The notes beneath the pieces were generated by a model. That model worked only from the letters and a program-made list of their open reading frames with translations, had not been told where the DNA came from and did not search any database. A program made the position numbers and the translations under genes. Shown in pieces: positions 43,533-52,401 of a DNA stretch of 64,000 bases; the first letter of the stretch is position 1, and each line of letters opens with the position of its first letter. The stretch is from contig CAVPOX010000004.1 of assembly GCA_963707075.1 (NCBI GenBank), forward strand, positions 962,334 to 1,026,333, written 5' to 3'. The stretch is from CAXMQZ01 sp963707075. Its GTDB lineage: Bacteria; Acidobacteriota; Thermoanaerobaculia; Multivoradales; JAHEKO01.

Positions 43533-43790
43533 TCATCGGCGAACCGCTCGCGAGAGCTTCATCGCTACGGTCTGGGCGATCGGTGGATCCATGTTGGCCA
43601 TGACCACCACGAGAAGGCCTTTTTCGAGGGAGACCAGTGCGTTGAGGCCGGGGCCGGCACCCCCGAGGGCCAGACCTGCGTTTTCCCAGGCGCCGGCGAG
43701 CCAGTTGTCCTCGGCTGCGAGGATCTCGCCATTCATCATCGCGGCGTAGTAACGATAGAGATCCCTGATTGGTGCGGAGTAGGAAATTGC
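43533..43790 (-). pseudogene. C-terminal fragment of a beta-lactamase-fold serine hydrolase
   Basis: About 85 codons are readable from SAPIRDLYRYYAAMMNGE through ALGGAGPGLNALVSLEKG and LLVVVMANMDPP to a natural stop. This is the end of the beta-lactamase/class C-like hydrolase fold, including the KTG-equivalent GGAGPG region. The nucleophile and the N-terminal two thirds are missing, and a stop codon lies just upstream in frame. It is a relic, probably cut by the IS91-type insertion on its upstream side. Confidence 0.65.
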
Positions 43791-43996
43791 TTCTCAGAGC
43801 TGCGGGTCCTGGGCAGCCAACGGGCTGCGCAGTAGCAGCTGACGCCTCTCGTTCAGCGTGAGGATCGGGCGCAGCCGCCTGGGGTTGGATAGACGTCTCC
43901 GGGAGAGGTCTCGAGGGCAGCGGTGAGCGGCTGGAACCTGGTTCGCCGTCGCACGTATCCCAGGCTCCCCGGGTTGGGAACTGGAAGCCTTGAGGA

Positions 43997-44790
43997 TCAG
44001 GTAGATTCTGCAATGAGCTCCAGCGTTTCGGGAGGCGCGTGAGCCAGAGGTTCGGGCTCCTGGGTCGGGAGCTCGAGGATTTCACGGATCGCCTTGGCGG
44101 TGGCGAAATCGAGGATGAAGGCGAGGATCTTCATCTCGGCACCGCAAAAGGGGCAGAGCAGCGGATCGACCTCTCAAGACGCGGCGGATGAGCTTGGCCC
44201 AGGCCAGCCGCGCTCGTCGGGTGAACTCATCGTCGTCCTGCCTTCTCGACGTCTGGCTCCTGACTCCCGCCTCTGCGGCCTTGCGGCGTTTGCCGCGGGC
44301 CGCGTTGGCGTAGTAGCCCCAGTAGCGCACCGTCTGCTGGGACGGCTCGGGGATGTGGTCGATGACGCGGGCCAAGAACTCGAGGACATCCCAGCGAGCT
44401 TCGGCACCGCCGGGTCCGCCGCGCCGCGAGGGTCGTCCCCGGCAGACGACCTGTCCGGCGCCCTCATCCTAGGCGAGTCGCTCGAGGACGATGGGACAGC
44501 GGATCATGTAGCGGCCGAGGCGCACGGCGCCCTGCCGGTCCTCGGCCCGCACCGCACCGTGTGCCGAGAAGCCACTGTGGCGCCAGGAGAGGAGATTGTC
44601 GACGACCGCCCCGGTGACGAGCTCCTTGTCGAGGAGCATCCGGAGCAGCTCCGCGCGGAAGAGCCGCTCGACGTGCCGGGAGTCGAACCAGACGAGCGGC
44701 CGGAAGGTGCCGTCGGGTCGGAAGCCCCCGTCGGTGACGAGCACGTGGATATGTGGGTGGAAGTTGAACCCGGCTACAGCTGATCGGCGC
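43997..44790 (-). pseudogene. IS91-family transposase, decayed C-terminal two thirds
   Basis: One reading frame gives FNFHPHIHVLVTDGGF, PLVWFDSRHVERLFR, LLSWRHSGFSAHGAVR and LERLA. An in-frame TAG at about 44469 follows, then DEGAGQVVCRGRPSRR, LARVIDHIPEP and YWGYYANAARGKRRK. Near 44170 a one-base insertion moves the end (DPLLCPFCGAEMKILAFI) into another frame, which finishes at 43997. This is the IS91-type Y2 transposase with its zinc-like CPFCG motif. The N-terminal part is absent. The element is dead, with a nonsense mutation plus a frameshift. Confidence 0.82.
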
Positions 44791-44929
44791 GGTGCTGAAT
44801 CTCTTCGACTCCGAGAATGCGACCTGGGTGTGTGAATTCATCGGTGGCTGTGGCGAATACGAGATGGGCGACGCCACCGAGTGGCAGCAGCCACGGCGTT
44901 ACGAGCTGGGGGTGAGAGTGGAGCTCTAG
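44771..44929 (+). pseudogene. C-terminal relic of a TonB-dependent receptor
   Basis: A 53-codon open stretch reads LIGAVLNLFDSENATWVCEF, then ATEWQQPRRYELGVRVEL and stop. It looks like the final beta strands of an outer-membrane TonB-dependent receptor, including a terminal strand ending in a hydrophobic residue. Everything upstream is replaced by the IS91 relic. Its TAG shares a CTAG palindrome with the stop of the convergent repA. It suggests that an ancestral segment had a receptor gene just before repA. Confidence 0.65.
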
Positions 44930-45801
44930 GGCGCCTGTGGGCGTTGTCGGTGCAGCCGGGAGGGGATGTGAGCTGGGGAAGGGAGCAAGAGAAGTCCAGT
45001 GGGTCTGGACGCTACCCGGACCTCCGGGTAGATGCTCACGACCTGGCTTAGCCGCCCGAGAACGTGCCGCCGGAAATCGCGATCGCGAGAGAAGTCGGCG
45101 CCGAACTGGACCTGGAGCCCTTCCCACGGGATCAGCGTCGGCTTCCTTAGATAGCTCATCCGGTAGGTGAGCCAGGTGTAGAGATCGAGCGCCAGAGGCG
45201 AGCCGTTGAGCTGGTGGATCGCCCGCAGATCGACGGGGACGGCGGAGCGCCTGATCTCCTCAAGGAAGTCTCGCCCCAGGACGATCTGCGCTTGCCACGA
45301 TAGTTTTCTTGGGAGCAGACGCTGCAAAGGCTTCAACCAAGGAGTTCCGCTCGCGGCTACGGACACAGATTCAGACGATCTCGGCGCGAGACCCAAAGAC
45401 GTCTGCCAATCGAGCCGCATGTGCAGAAGGCGATGAAGTTGAGCCTCGAGCCGTCGCTCGGTGCCTCGAGGCCCGCTGATCACCGAGAGACCGAGCTTCC
45501 GAGCCAGATCGTTGGGCGTGGTGCCCAAGTGGATCTCTCGGCTCTTCCTCCGCACCGCCTCGGTGGTGATGAACATGAGCAACAACCGAGGGTAGACGCC
45601 ATAGGGGAGACCGATGCGCCGTGGAGCCACCATCCGCAGCGTCTGCCAGCCATTGACGCGCTCGAACCGGTTTCCCTTTGGCCGGCGATGGGGCAGGGTG
45701 GTGAGCACAAAGAGACGTGGCATGAAGGCGAGTGAGTTGGCCGCGCCGAGGTCGGTCCCGACGGGCGCAATGCGCTCCCTGGAAGGGCTGGCAAGAGCCA
45801 T
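44926..45801 (-). CDS. repA: Plasmid-type replication initiator RepA, copy 1
   Basis: The 291-residue protein matches the plasmid RepA_C-type initiators: YPRLLLMFITTEAVRRKSRE, LGTTPNDLARKLGLSVISG, SAVPVDLRAIHQLNGSPLAL, DLYTWLTYRMSYLRKP and DFRRHVLGRLSQVVSIYPEV. It starts at ATG 45801 with a paired CGCTACACT repeat five bases upstream. The second copy (54190-55056) is about 85% identical in the first 120 residues but has a divergent middle, so the two are related but separate lineages. Intact reading frame. It implies that the neighbouring integrated segment is, or was, able to replicate as an episome. Confidence 0.82.
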   Translation of the reverse strand: MALASPSRERIAPVGTDLGAANSLAFMPRLFVLTTLPHRRPKGNRFERVNGWQTLRMVAPRRIGLPYGVYPRLLLMFITTEAVRRKSREIHLGTTPNDLARKLGLSVISGPRGTERRLEAQLHRLLHMRLDWQTSLGLAPRSSESVSVAASGTPWLKPLQRLLPRKLSWQAQIVLGRDFLEEIRRSAVPVDLRAIHQLNGSPLALDLYTWLTYRMSYLRKPTLIPWEGLQVQFGADFSRDRDFRRHVLGRLSQVVSIYPEVRVASRPTGLLLLPSPAHIPSRLHRQRPQAP

Positions 45802-45806
45802 ACTCG

Positions 45807-46070
45807 CGCTACACTCTCGCTACACTACTGGGGGCCAATTGGGGACCAACCAGGACAACCGGGGACAATCGGCCTTTCGGTAAGTCCCTGAAAAGTTGGG
45901 CCTGGTGGGTCCTGGAGTGTCCTGGGTGGGACAAATGTAGGGGGCTGAAAATCCGCGTGTCGCTGGTTCGATTCCGGCCCTGGGCACCATTAAATCTCCT
46001 GGAATCAGTGAGTTACGCTCGCTCGCAGCTCGGCATTGTGTGCCGCGCGCTACACTCTCGCTACACTGGG
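45807..46070 (+). repeat. repA-upstream and att block, copy 2
   Basis: The block consists of CGCTACACTCTCGCTACACT (45807-45826), a 118-bp spacer rich in GGGGACA/AACCAGGACA-type motifs, the 45-base tRNA-Phe 3' half (45945-45989), and the rest of the att-type repeat ending in a second copy of the 20-mer (46048-46067). It recurs at 55062-55325 with an offset of 9255 bases. The truncated tRNA lacks its 5' half and cannot be functional. Confidence 0.9.
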
Positions 46071-46126
46071 CGTGGGAGCGTCAGCGGTGGCAGGCGAATC
46101 AAGCTCAACCCATTCGGACCTCGCCA

Positions 46127-46260
46127 CAACAGACAATGAGGACAAGCCTGGAGTGATTCTCGACTACGATGCCGAAGGAAACCTGGTGGCAGTGGAGGTG
46201 CAGGAATCGCCCTCGTGGGTCCAACCACACCTGCACTACGTGACATCCTGGAGAAACAGG
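46127..46260 (+). pseudogene. DUF2283-like fragment
   Basis: A stretch reading NEDKPGVILDYDAEGNLVAV followed by EVQ matches the end of small DUF2283 proteins. No start codon or upstream half is present, and after EVQ the match is lost. The homologous segment near 55388 keeps the normal ending (EVLDAAQRVEE). It is a remnant left by the rearrangement that created this junction. Confidence 0.5.
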
Positions 46261-46293
46261 TTGAGTAGCATGGTATCCGTGCTATCATGCTAC
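46261..46293 (+). promoter_or_regulatory. Promoter/operator of higBA
   Basis: GTAGCATG (46265-46272) and CATGCTAC (46286-46293) form a perfect 8-bp inverted repeat with a 13-base centre that continues as an imperfect palindrome. TTGAGT (46261) and TATCAT (46283) could be -35 and -10 elements with 16 bases between them. The ATG of higB is at 46295, so the transcript would be leaderless or nearly so. This is the expected place for HigA autorepression. Confidence 0.6.
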
Positions 46294-46294
46294 A

Positions 46295-46588
46295 ATGATT
46301 CAGTCCTTTGCGGACGCTGGAAGCGAGGCGATCTTCAATGGTCGCAATACCAAAGAAGCTCGCAAGACCTGTCCGCAGCGCCTGCGGAGTGTGGCAAGTA
46401 GGAAACTGGACCAGTTGGACTCTGCTGAATCCCTGGAGGACTTGAGGATTCCGCGAGGCAATCGATTGGAGGCTTTGTCAGGATCCCGCAAGGGACAGTT
46501 CAGCATCAGGATCAACGAGCAATACCGACTCTGCTTTGAGTGGACCGCTTCGGGGCCAGTCGACGTTGAGATCGTCGACTATCACTAG
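46295..46588 (+). CDS. higB: HigB-type toxin (RelE/ParE superfamily ribonuclease)
   Basis: The 97-residue protein has the HigB signature: MIQSFADAGSEAIFNGRNTK, then RKLDQLDSAESLEDLRIPRG and NRLEALSGSRKGQFSIRINE followed by YRLCFEW and the terminal VEIVDYH. HigB cleaves mRNA on the ribosome. All main structural blocks are present, so it appears intact. The toxin gene precedes the antitoxin, as is normal for hig loci and opposite to most type II systems. higA starts 23 bases downstream. Confidence 0.9.
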   Translation: MIQSFADAGSEAIFNGRNTKEARKTCPQRLRSVASRKLDQLDSAESLEDLRIPRGNRLEALSGSRKGQFSIRINEQYRLCFEWTASGPVDVEIVDYH

Positions 46589-46611
46589 GGCTGAGGAGAC
46601 TGGAGAGAACA

Positions 46612-46920
46612 ATGGTTCGAATTCCGACACATCGAGAGCCGACGCATCCCGGTGAGATGTTGCTGAAGGAGTTCCTCGAGCCGATGGGTCTGACGCAGAG
46701 GGAACTGGCGCTGGGTATTCGCGTGCCGTATCAGCGGGTCAATGAGCTGGTCAATGGGCGACGTGGGGTCACACCGAGCACGGCCCTGCGGCTGAGCAAG
46801 TTCTTCGGCAACTCGGCTGGATTCTGGCTGAATCTGCAGCAGAGGTGGGACCTCTACCACGCGCAGCGGGAAGACGACCGAGAGCTCCAACAAATCAAGA
46901 CGATCAAGGCGGCTGGCTAG
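46612..46920 (+). CDS. higA: HigA-type antitoxin (Xre-family, VapI-like)
   Basis: The 102-residue protein has PTHPGEMLLKEFLEPMGLTQ, the HTH helices (ELALGIRVPYQRVNELVNG) and STALRLSKFFGNSAGFWLNL, the standard HigA fold. It neutralises HigB and represses the operon through the upstream palindrome. It is intact. The related copy at 55545-55685 lacks the complete HTH because of an internal deletion. Confidence 0.92.
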   Translation: MVRIPTHREPTHPGEMLLKEFLEPMGLTQRELALGIRVPYQRVNELVNGRRGVTPSTALRLSKFFGNSAGFWLNLQQRWDLYHAQREDDRELQQIKTIKAAG

Positions 46921-47120
46921 ACCTGACTGTCCCAACCGGGAGGTCAGGACAGCGGCCCGAGTGGTGGTCACCACCGTAGGTACCCTACCCTTCCGGGTGG
47001 TGTCCGCATCATGGCTTCTCGCTAACATTCGTTTTGCACGCGACGCAACCAGTGGTTTCTCCGGTCTCGCGAGCCGAGACCGTGGCTTTGAAGCATCTCG
47101 CCACCTGTTTGGAGGGGGGT

Positions 47121-47831
47121 ATGAGCGGCAAGGTCGCAACGACGCAGTGGAGTCAGGTGCTGGCCGCGCGGGACGGGTCCGACAGCGAAGCGCGGGCCGC
47201 TCTCGAATCGCTCTGTCAAACCTACTGGCAACCCCTCTACGCCTACATCCGCCATCAGGGCTACGACCCCGAGGAAGCGAGCGACCTGACCCAGGGCTTC
47301 TTTGCCGAGTTTCTGGAGAAAGATTTCCTGGCGGCCGTCGATCCGGCCAAGGGCCGGTTCCGCGCCTTCCTGCTCGCCTCCTTGCGCCACTACCTCTCGC
47401 ACGTCCGGGAACACGGTCGGGCGCTCAAGCGGGGAGGGGGAACCACCACGCTCTCGCTCGATGTGGAGGCCGGCGAGGCGGGCTATGTGCGCGAACCGGT
47501 CGAGGAGAAGACGCCGGTCGACGTCTTCGAGCATCGGTGGGCGCTGACGGTGCTCGACCGGGCCACCGCGCACCTGCTGCAGGAGTCCGAGGAACTGAAC
47601 CGGGGCCACTTCGACCAGTTGAAGCAGTACCTGACCAGTGGAGAGCCGCAAGTGCCGTATCGGGAGACGGCCTCTGCTTTGGGGATCAGTGAATCCGCCG
47701 TCAAGAGCGCAGTGCACCGTCTCCGCAAGCGTCTGGGAGAGTGCCTGCGGGCGGAGGTCGCTGAGACCGTATCGACGCCAGCCGAAGTCGATGACGAGGT
47801 ACGTCATCTGCTGACGGCGGTCCAGCCCTGA
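47121..47831 (+). CDS. ECF-like sigma factor paired with kinase, copy 1
   Basis: The 236-residue protein begins MSGKVATTQWSQVLAARDG after a GGAGGGGGG. Region 2 has LCQTYWQPLYAYIRHQGYDP and DLTQGFFAEFLEKDFL. Region 4 has PYRETASALGISESAVKSAV followed by HRLRKRL. This is the type of sigma factor found next to Ser/Thr kinases in Acidobacteriota and Planctomycetes. An upstream in-frame extension is possible but has no family match. The next gene, 49 bases on, is the kinase, so phosphorylation control is a plausible inference. The second copy is at 55889-56602. Confidence 0.85.
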   Translation: MSGKVATTQWSQVLAARDGSDSEARAALESLCQTYWQPLYAYIRHQGYDPEEASDLTQGFFAEFLEKDFLAAVDPAKGRFRAFLLASLRHYLSHVREHGRALKRGGGTTTLSLDVEAGEAGYVREPVEEKTPVDVFEHRWALTVLDRATAHLLQESEELNRGHFDQLKQYLTSGEPQVPYRETASALGISESAVKSAVHRLRKRLGECLRAEVAETVSTPAEVDDEVRHLLTAVQP

Positions 47832-47880
47832 ACAGGGCGACGAAACAACCTTTTCCGGCCGTTTCGTCTGTTTCTCTCGA

Positions 47881-50800
47881 GTGCGGCACCTGAAGTCGGG
47901 GCCGAGACTCGGGAGATCAGGCGTGGTCGTCGACGCACAGATAGCTGAGCAATGTCCCGCCTGCGGCACGCCGTTGTCGCGGGAGCGATGGAGTGCGGGT
48001 CTGTGTCCGAGCTGTGTCCTGTCGCTGGCGTTGCGGGACTCGGGGGTGGAGGCGGAGCTCGACGCGGGCGAGGCGCCGACGCTGCAGTTCTCGCGCGGCG
48101 TGACCTTTGCCGAGGGTGAGATCCAGGGGGAGCGGTACCGGATCCGCTCGCTCCTGGGCCGGGGCGGCATGGGGGAGGTGTGGCGGGCCTATGATCTCAA
48201 GCTCCGTCAGGACGTGGCGCTCAAGGCGCTGCGTACCGAGCTCATCCAGGACACCCAGGCGCTGGAGACCCTGCGCCAGGAAGTGCGCACGGCCCGCGAG
48301 GTCATCTCGCCCAACGTCTGCCGGGTCTTCGATTTGCAGGAGCTCCATTCCCAGGAGCTAGTGGCGATGGAGTACGTCGACGGCACGACGCTGCAGGAGA
48401 TCCTGCGGGACGAGAGTCCGCTCGAGCTGGATGAGGCGCGCGAGATCGCCTCGCAGTTCCTGGCGGGGCTGGAGGCGATTCACGCGGCGGGTCTGATCCA
48501 TCGCGACATCAAGCCGGAAAATGTGATGCGCACGCGGACGGGCCGGGTGGTGGTGATGGACTTCGGACTGGCGAAGGGCCTGGGAGACGGCAGGGGAGGG
48601 AGGATCGCCGGCACGCCGGCCTACATGTCGCCCGAGCAGGAGCGGGGGGGCGAGCTCGACGCCCGCGCGGATGTGTTTGCCGCCGGCGTGGTGCTGGCGG
48701 AGATGGTCGAGCCGGGGGGAGTGCACAGCCTGGCCGACCGCCAGCGGATCTGGGAGGGGGTCCATCACGATCCTCCGCAGGTAAGCGAAACACCCTGGTC
48801 GAAAGTGATCGCCCGGGCCGTTTCCGCGGAAACGTCGGGTCGCTTCGAGTCGGCCTCAGCCCTGGCGCGGGCGCTCGAGGAGGTCACCCTCCGGGCCGCC
48901 GGCGACGAGACGGCGCGACCGTATCCGGGCTTGTCCGCCTTCCAGCAGGAGGACGCGAGGTTCTTCTTCGGCCGTGAGCTGGAAGTCGAAGCCCTGTGGA
49001 AGAAGCTGCGGCGGCCGCATCTTTTGGCCGTCATCGGTCCCTCGGGGGCCGGCAAGAGCTCGTTCCTGCGGGCCGGTCTCCTGCCGACGCTGATCGACGG
49101 CTGGCAGGCCATCGTCACGACTCCCGGCAATCGGCCCTTCGCCAGTCTCGCCCGCGCCCTGGCGGACGTGCTCGGTGAGGCGCCGGGCGTGGCGGATCTC
49201 TTGGCCCGCATCGAGGAGCCCGGCGTGGCGGTCGAGCTGCTCGGCCAGTGGCGGCGGCAGGCGAAACACGCGCTTCTGATTGTCGATCAGTTCGAGGAGC
49301 TGTTTACGCAAAACTCCCAGGACGTCCAGCAGCGTTTTGCCGAGCTTATCGGCCGGCTGCCGCTCGAAGCCGACCTCCATGTGCTGCTGTCGATGCGGGA
49401 TGACTTTCTCTTCCACTGCCAGTCCTTCGAATCTCTGGCTCCTGTGTTCTCGGAGATCACACCTTTGGGTCCTCCGACGGGTGCTTCGCTCCGCCGCGCG
49501 ATTGTCGAACCAGCGCTCCGCTGTGGCTACCGCTTCGAGGACGAGGCCGTCGTCGAGGAGATGCTGGCGGAGGTCGAGGGCGAGCGCGGTGCCCTGCCGA
49601 TGGTGGCCTTCACCGCCGCACAGCTCTGGGAGCGGCGCGATCGCGAGCAAGGGCTGCTGACCCGCAAGGCCTACGATCAGATCGGCGGCGTCGGCGGTGC
49701 GCTCGCCCAGCATGCCGAGACGACCCTGGAGCAGATCGGCGAGGCCGGTATCCCCATCGTCCGTGAGCTCTTCCGCAACCTGGTCACCGCGCAGGGGACG
49801 CGGGCCGCGAGAGACCGGGACGAGCTTCTCTCGGTCTTCGGCGTCTCCGGGGCGCGGTACCCGGCGACGGCACGGTTTCCCACCAGCTCGCATGGGCTCG
49901 CCGGCGGGAGGCCCTCCGCGCCTGCCGACCACGCCCCGGATGAGGCAGCGCCGGGCGCAGCTGAGACCGAAGGCGCAGCGCAGGTGCTCGACACGCTGAT
50001 CGACGCCCGGTTGCTCACCTCCTTCGAGGTAAAGAACGAGGACGAGGCGGCGCACCACCGCATCGAGATCGTGCACGAATCCTTGCTCAAAGCATGGCCG
50101 CGACTGGTGCGCTGGCAGATGCAGGACGCCGAAGGGGCAAAGCTCCGTGACGAGCTGCGGGCGCAGGCCCAGCTGTGGGATGAGCACGGCCGCTCCGTCG
50201 ACTATCTGTGGACCGGCACGGCCTATCGGGAGTTTCAGCTCTGGCGTGAGCGCTACCCGGGCGGGCTGACAAGCCTCGAAGAAGCCTACGCCCGGGCCAT
50301 GACCGCTCATGCTGAGCGAAGGAGGCGGCGTCGGCGGATGGCGGTGGCAGCTGCTTTCTTCGTGCTGCTTGCTGTCTTGGGTGTCGTTGGTGGTTTCTGG
50401 CGTCGCTCGATCGCCGAAGCCCGCCGCGCCGAGGCGGCCAAGCTCCTGGCCATCGCCCAGCTGCAGCTCGAGCCTGACCCGACCGAAGCGCTCGCCTACG
50501 CCACGGCCAGTCTCGAGCTCGCCGACACGGTGGAGGCGCGAGTCTTTTCCATGAAGGCCCTCTGGGATGGACCGCCGACCAGGGTTGCCGATCCGCAACG
50601 TGGCGAAGTTGTCACTCCGAAGTTCAGCCCGGACGGCCGGTGGCTGTCACTTGCGGGCCTCGTCTCTGAGGAGGTGCTGGTCTGGCCTCAGGGAGGGGGC
50701 GAGCCCATGGTTCTCGGTGGCCATACAGTCTCGCCTTCCGGTGGAATCACCACCGCGTGGGTCTCCGCCAACACGCTGGCGACCGGCCACTGGACTTCCG

Positions 50801-52401
50801 GAAGGGTGCGGCTGTGGTCGATTCCCGAGGGCGAAGTGATCCGGGAGATCGACTTTGGAAGCAAGGCTTACTGGCAGGTAGGGGGAGACCATCTCCTGGC
50901 CGAGGTGGTCGAAGCGGATGCTTCGACCGGCCAGGAGATCTTCCACCTGCGCTCCTGGCACCTGCCGGATGGAGACGCCCAGGAACTCGGCACCGTCGAC
51001 TGGACCGCTCTCGGCGCCAGCTCCTCTGTTTTCGAAGCGGGAGGGCGCGGTTGGGTCTATGCCAAAGGGAACGAGATTCACTACCGCCGGCTGCCGATCC
51101 GTGACGGGGAACCGGATCGCCTGGTGGGAACCCATGCGAACGAGGCGCGGATCGTCTGGACTTTGGCACCCGAGCGGGATCGCCTGTGGACCCAGGACCT
51201 CACAACGGGTGAGCTGCGGCTCTGGTCGCTTTCGGCCGCGAGTCAGGAGCCCCTGGAGATCGTGCCCTCTCCCCCGGGAGTCGAGGCGGGTACGCGGATT
51301 CGGCCTGCTCGTGACGCGAGGTGGTTCCATGATGACGATCTGCACAAGCAAGGCAAGGCACTGCTTTGGGACAGGCGATCGCTACCCGGTGCGGGTCCAC
51401 ACGTGTTGCGGCGTTCGGTTGTCTGGTACATGAGCGGGACGGATCTCCACCCGAGCGGTGATTGGGTTGTGACCTCGAATGGAAATGCAGCCCAACTCTC
51501 CTTCTGGCCGCTGCACAAGACCCTGCCGGCGGTCGTCACCGGTTACGACACCTTCGCCCGCCGGCCCGTGGTGTTCACGCCCGACAGCCGGTGGGTGGTG
51601 ACCTATTGGGGGCAAGACAAGGTGCGGTTGTGGCCCCTCCCGGGCACAGGGGGCCGGGAGATCCGGGAACTCGAGATCGGGCACGAAGGCCCTCGCACAC
51701 AACTGTCGATCGATCCTGCCGGGGAGAGGCTTTTCATCGGGGGCTATGGGTCGGATCTCGTGGTGCTTCCCCTCGACGGCGGAGAACCTCGGTACCTCGA
51801 GGGCTTCCTCCCGAGGACGCTTGTGGAACATGGAGCCTTCTCCCCTAGCGGGCGATACCTTGCCGCGGCGGCCTTTGCAGGGCCAGAAGACCGCAAGCTC
51901 CGCGTCTGGGATCTCCAGACAGGGGAGAGCAGGGCCTTTGATGTGCCATTGCTGTCGAGTCAGTCGCGGGCAGAGGGGGACCAGCCCACTGCGGCGGAGA
52001 GAGCCGAGTACATTGTCAGTCGTGTTGCGTTCGGTGACGAGTCGACTCTCTTCAGCGCGGGTCCGAGTGGTGTCTTGCGGTGGGATCTCGAGGAGGGCAC
52101 CTGGGAGGCCTTTCGCATTCCGGGCCCCGGGAAAGGAATCAACGAGGGTTACCTCTGGATGAGCGGAGATCGGCGGCAAATGCTAGATAGATTCGATAGC
52201 CTTGATGGCCGTTCGATGGTGCCGATGCTGCTCCACGATCTGGAGATGGGTGAGTCGCGCGTTGTCGAGCCCCCCGACGACTGCGGAGTGCGGCCGGATA
52301 CCGGACCCCACGATGTCCATCATCGTCGCTGCCCGGCACGACGGCGTCCTTTGCGTAGCGCGACTCGGAGCCCGAGAACCGCACCTGCTGGTCGGTCATG
52401 A
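47881..52401 (+). CDS. Zn-ribbon / Ser-Thr kinase / STAND NTPase / WD40 signalling protein
   Basis: The frame encodes 1506 residues. C25, C28, C42 and C45 form a zinc ribbon (CPACG, CPSC). A kinase domain (about 85-350) follows with GRGGMGEVW, the catalytic Lys in VALKAL, HRDIKPEN near residue 207, DFGLAKG and APE-equivalent SPEQ. A STAND-type NTPase has Walker A GPSGAGKSS near residue 388 and Walker B LLIVDQFEEL. A transmembrane helix lies around residues 820-838 and is followed by WD40-like repeats to the end. The kinase and NTPase are cytoplasmic, and the beta-propeller should lie outside. GTG 47881 is the frame start; GTG 47923 with GGGAGA before it is also possible. The last 40 residues are out of frame relative to the paralogue; see the following relic. 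Confidence 0.85.
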   Translation: MRHLKSGPRLGRSGVVVDAQIAEQCPACGTPLSRERWSAGLCPSCVLSLALRDSGVEAELDAGEAPTLQFSRGVTFAEGEIQGERYRIRSLLGRGGMGEVWRAYDLKLRQDVALKALRTELIQDTQALETLRQEVRTAREVISPNVCRVFDLQELHSQELVAMEYVDGTTLQEILRDESPLELDEAREIASQFLAGLEAIHAAGLIHRDIKPENVMRTRTGRVVVMDFGLAKGLGDGRGGRIAGTPAYMSPEQERGGELDARADVFAAGVVLAEMVEPGGVHSLADRQRIWEGVHHDPPQVSETPWSKVIARAVSAETSGRFESASALARALEEVTLRAAGDETARPYPGLSAFQQEDARFFFGRELEVEALWKKLRRPHLLAVIGPSGAGKSSFLRAGLLPTLIDGWQAIVTTPGNRPFASLARALADVLGEAPGVADLLARIEEPGVAVELLGQWRRQAKHALLIVDQFEELFTQNSQDVQQRFAELIGRLPLEADLHVLLSMRDDFLFHCQSFESLAPVFSEITPLGPPTGASLRRAIVEPALRCGYRFEDEAVVEEMLAEVEGERGALPMVAFTAAQLWERRDREQGLLTRKAYDQIGGVGGALAQHAETTLEQIGEAGIPIVRELFRNLVTAQGTRAARDRDELLSVFGVSGARYPATARFPTSSHGLAGGRPSAPADHAPDEAAPGAAETEGAAQVLDTLIDARLLTSFEVKNEDEAAHHRIEIVHESLLKAWPRLVRWQMQDAEGAKLRDELRAQAQLWDEHGRSVDYLWTGTAYREFQLWRERYPGGLTSLEEAYARAMTAHAERRRRRRRMAVAAAFFVLLAVLGVVGGFWRRSIAEARRAEAAKLLAIAQLQLEPDPTEALAYATASLELADTVEARVFSMKALWDGPPTRVADPQRGEVVTPKFSPDGRWLSLAGLVSEEVLVWPQGGGEPMVLGGHTVSPSGGITTAWVSANTLATGHWTSGRVRLWSIPEGEVIREIDFGSKAYWQVGGDHLLAEVVEADASTGQEIFHLRSWHLPDGDAQELGTVDWTALGASSSVFEAGGRGWVYAKGNEIHYRRLPIRDGEPDRLVGTHANEARIVWTLAPERDRLWTQDLTTGELRLWSLSAASQEPLEIVPSPPGVEAGTRIRPARDARWFHDDDLHKQGKALLWDRRSLPGAGPHVLRRSVVWYMSGTDLHPSGDWVVTSNGNAAQLSFWPLHKTLPAVVTGYDTFARRPVVFTPDSRWVVTYWGQDKVRLWPLPGTGGREIRELEIGHEGPRTQLSIDPAGERLFIGGYGSDLVVLPLDGGEPRYLEGFLPRTLVEHGAFSPSGRYLAAAAFAGPEDRKLRVWDLQTGESRAFDVPLLSSQSRAEGDQPTAAERAEYIVSRVAFGDESTLFSAGPSGVLRWDLEEGTWEAFRIPGPGKGINEGYLWMSGDRRQMLDRFDSLDGRSMVPMLLHDLEMGESRVVEPPDDCGVRPDTGPHDVHHRRCPARRRPLRSATRSPRTAPAGRS

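Noticed and set aside
45945..45989. A second and third tRNA-Phe gene (also 55200-55244)
   Set aside because: Only the 3' half is present, with no acceptor 5' strand, D-arm or complete anticodon stem, so they are att-type fragments.
45807..46067. CRISPR-like repeats near repA
   Set aside because: The 20-mer occurs at two sites per block with unequal, conserved spacers and no cas genes; it behaves as a replication or recombination site.
46036..46401. A 121-codon plus-strand frame through the DUF2283 remnant and into higB
   Set aside because: It starts in the att repeat, runs through the higBA operator in the wrong frame and is an accidental fusion.
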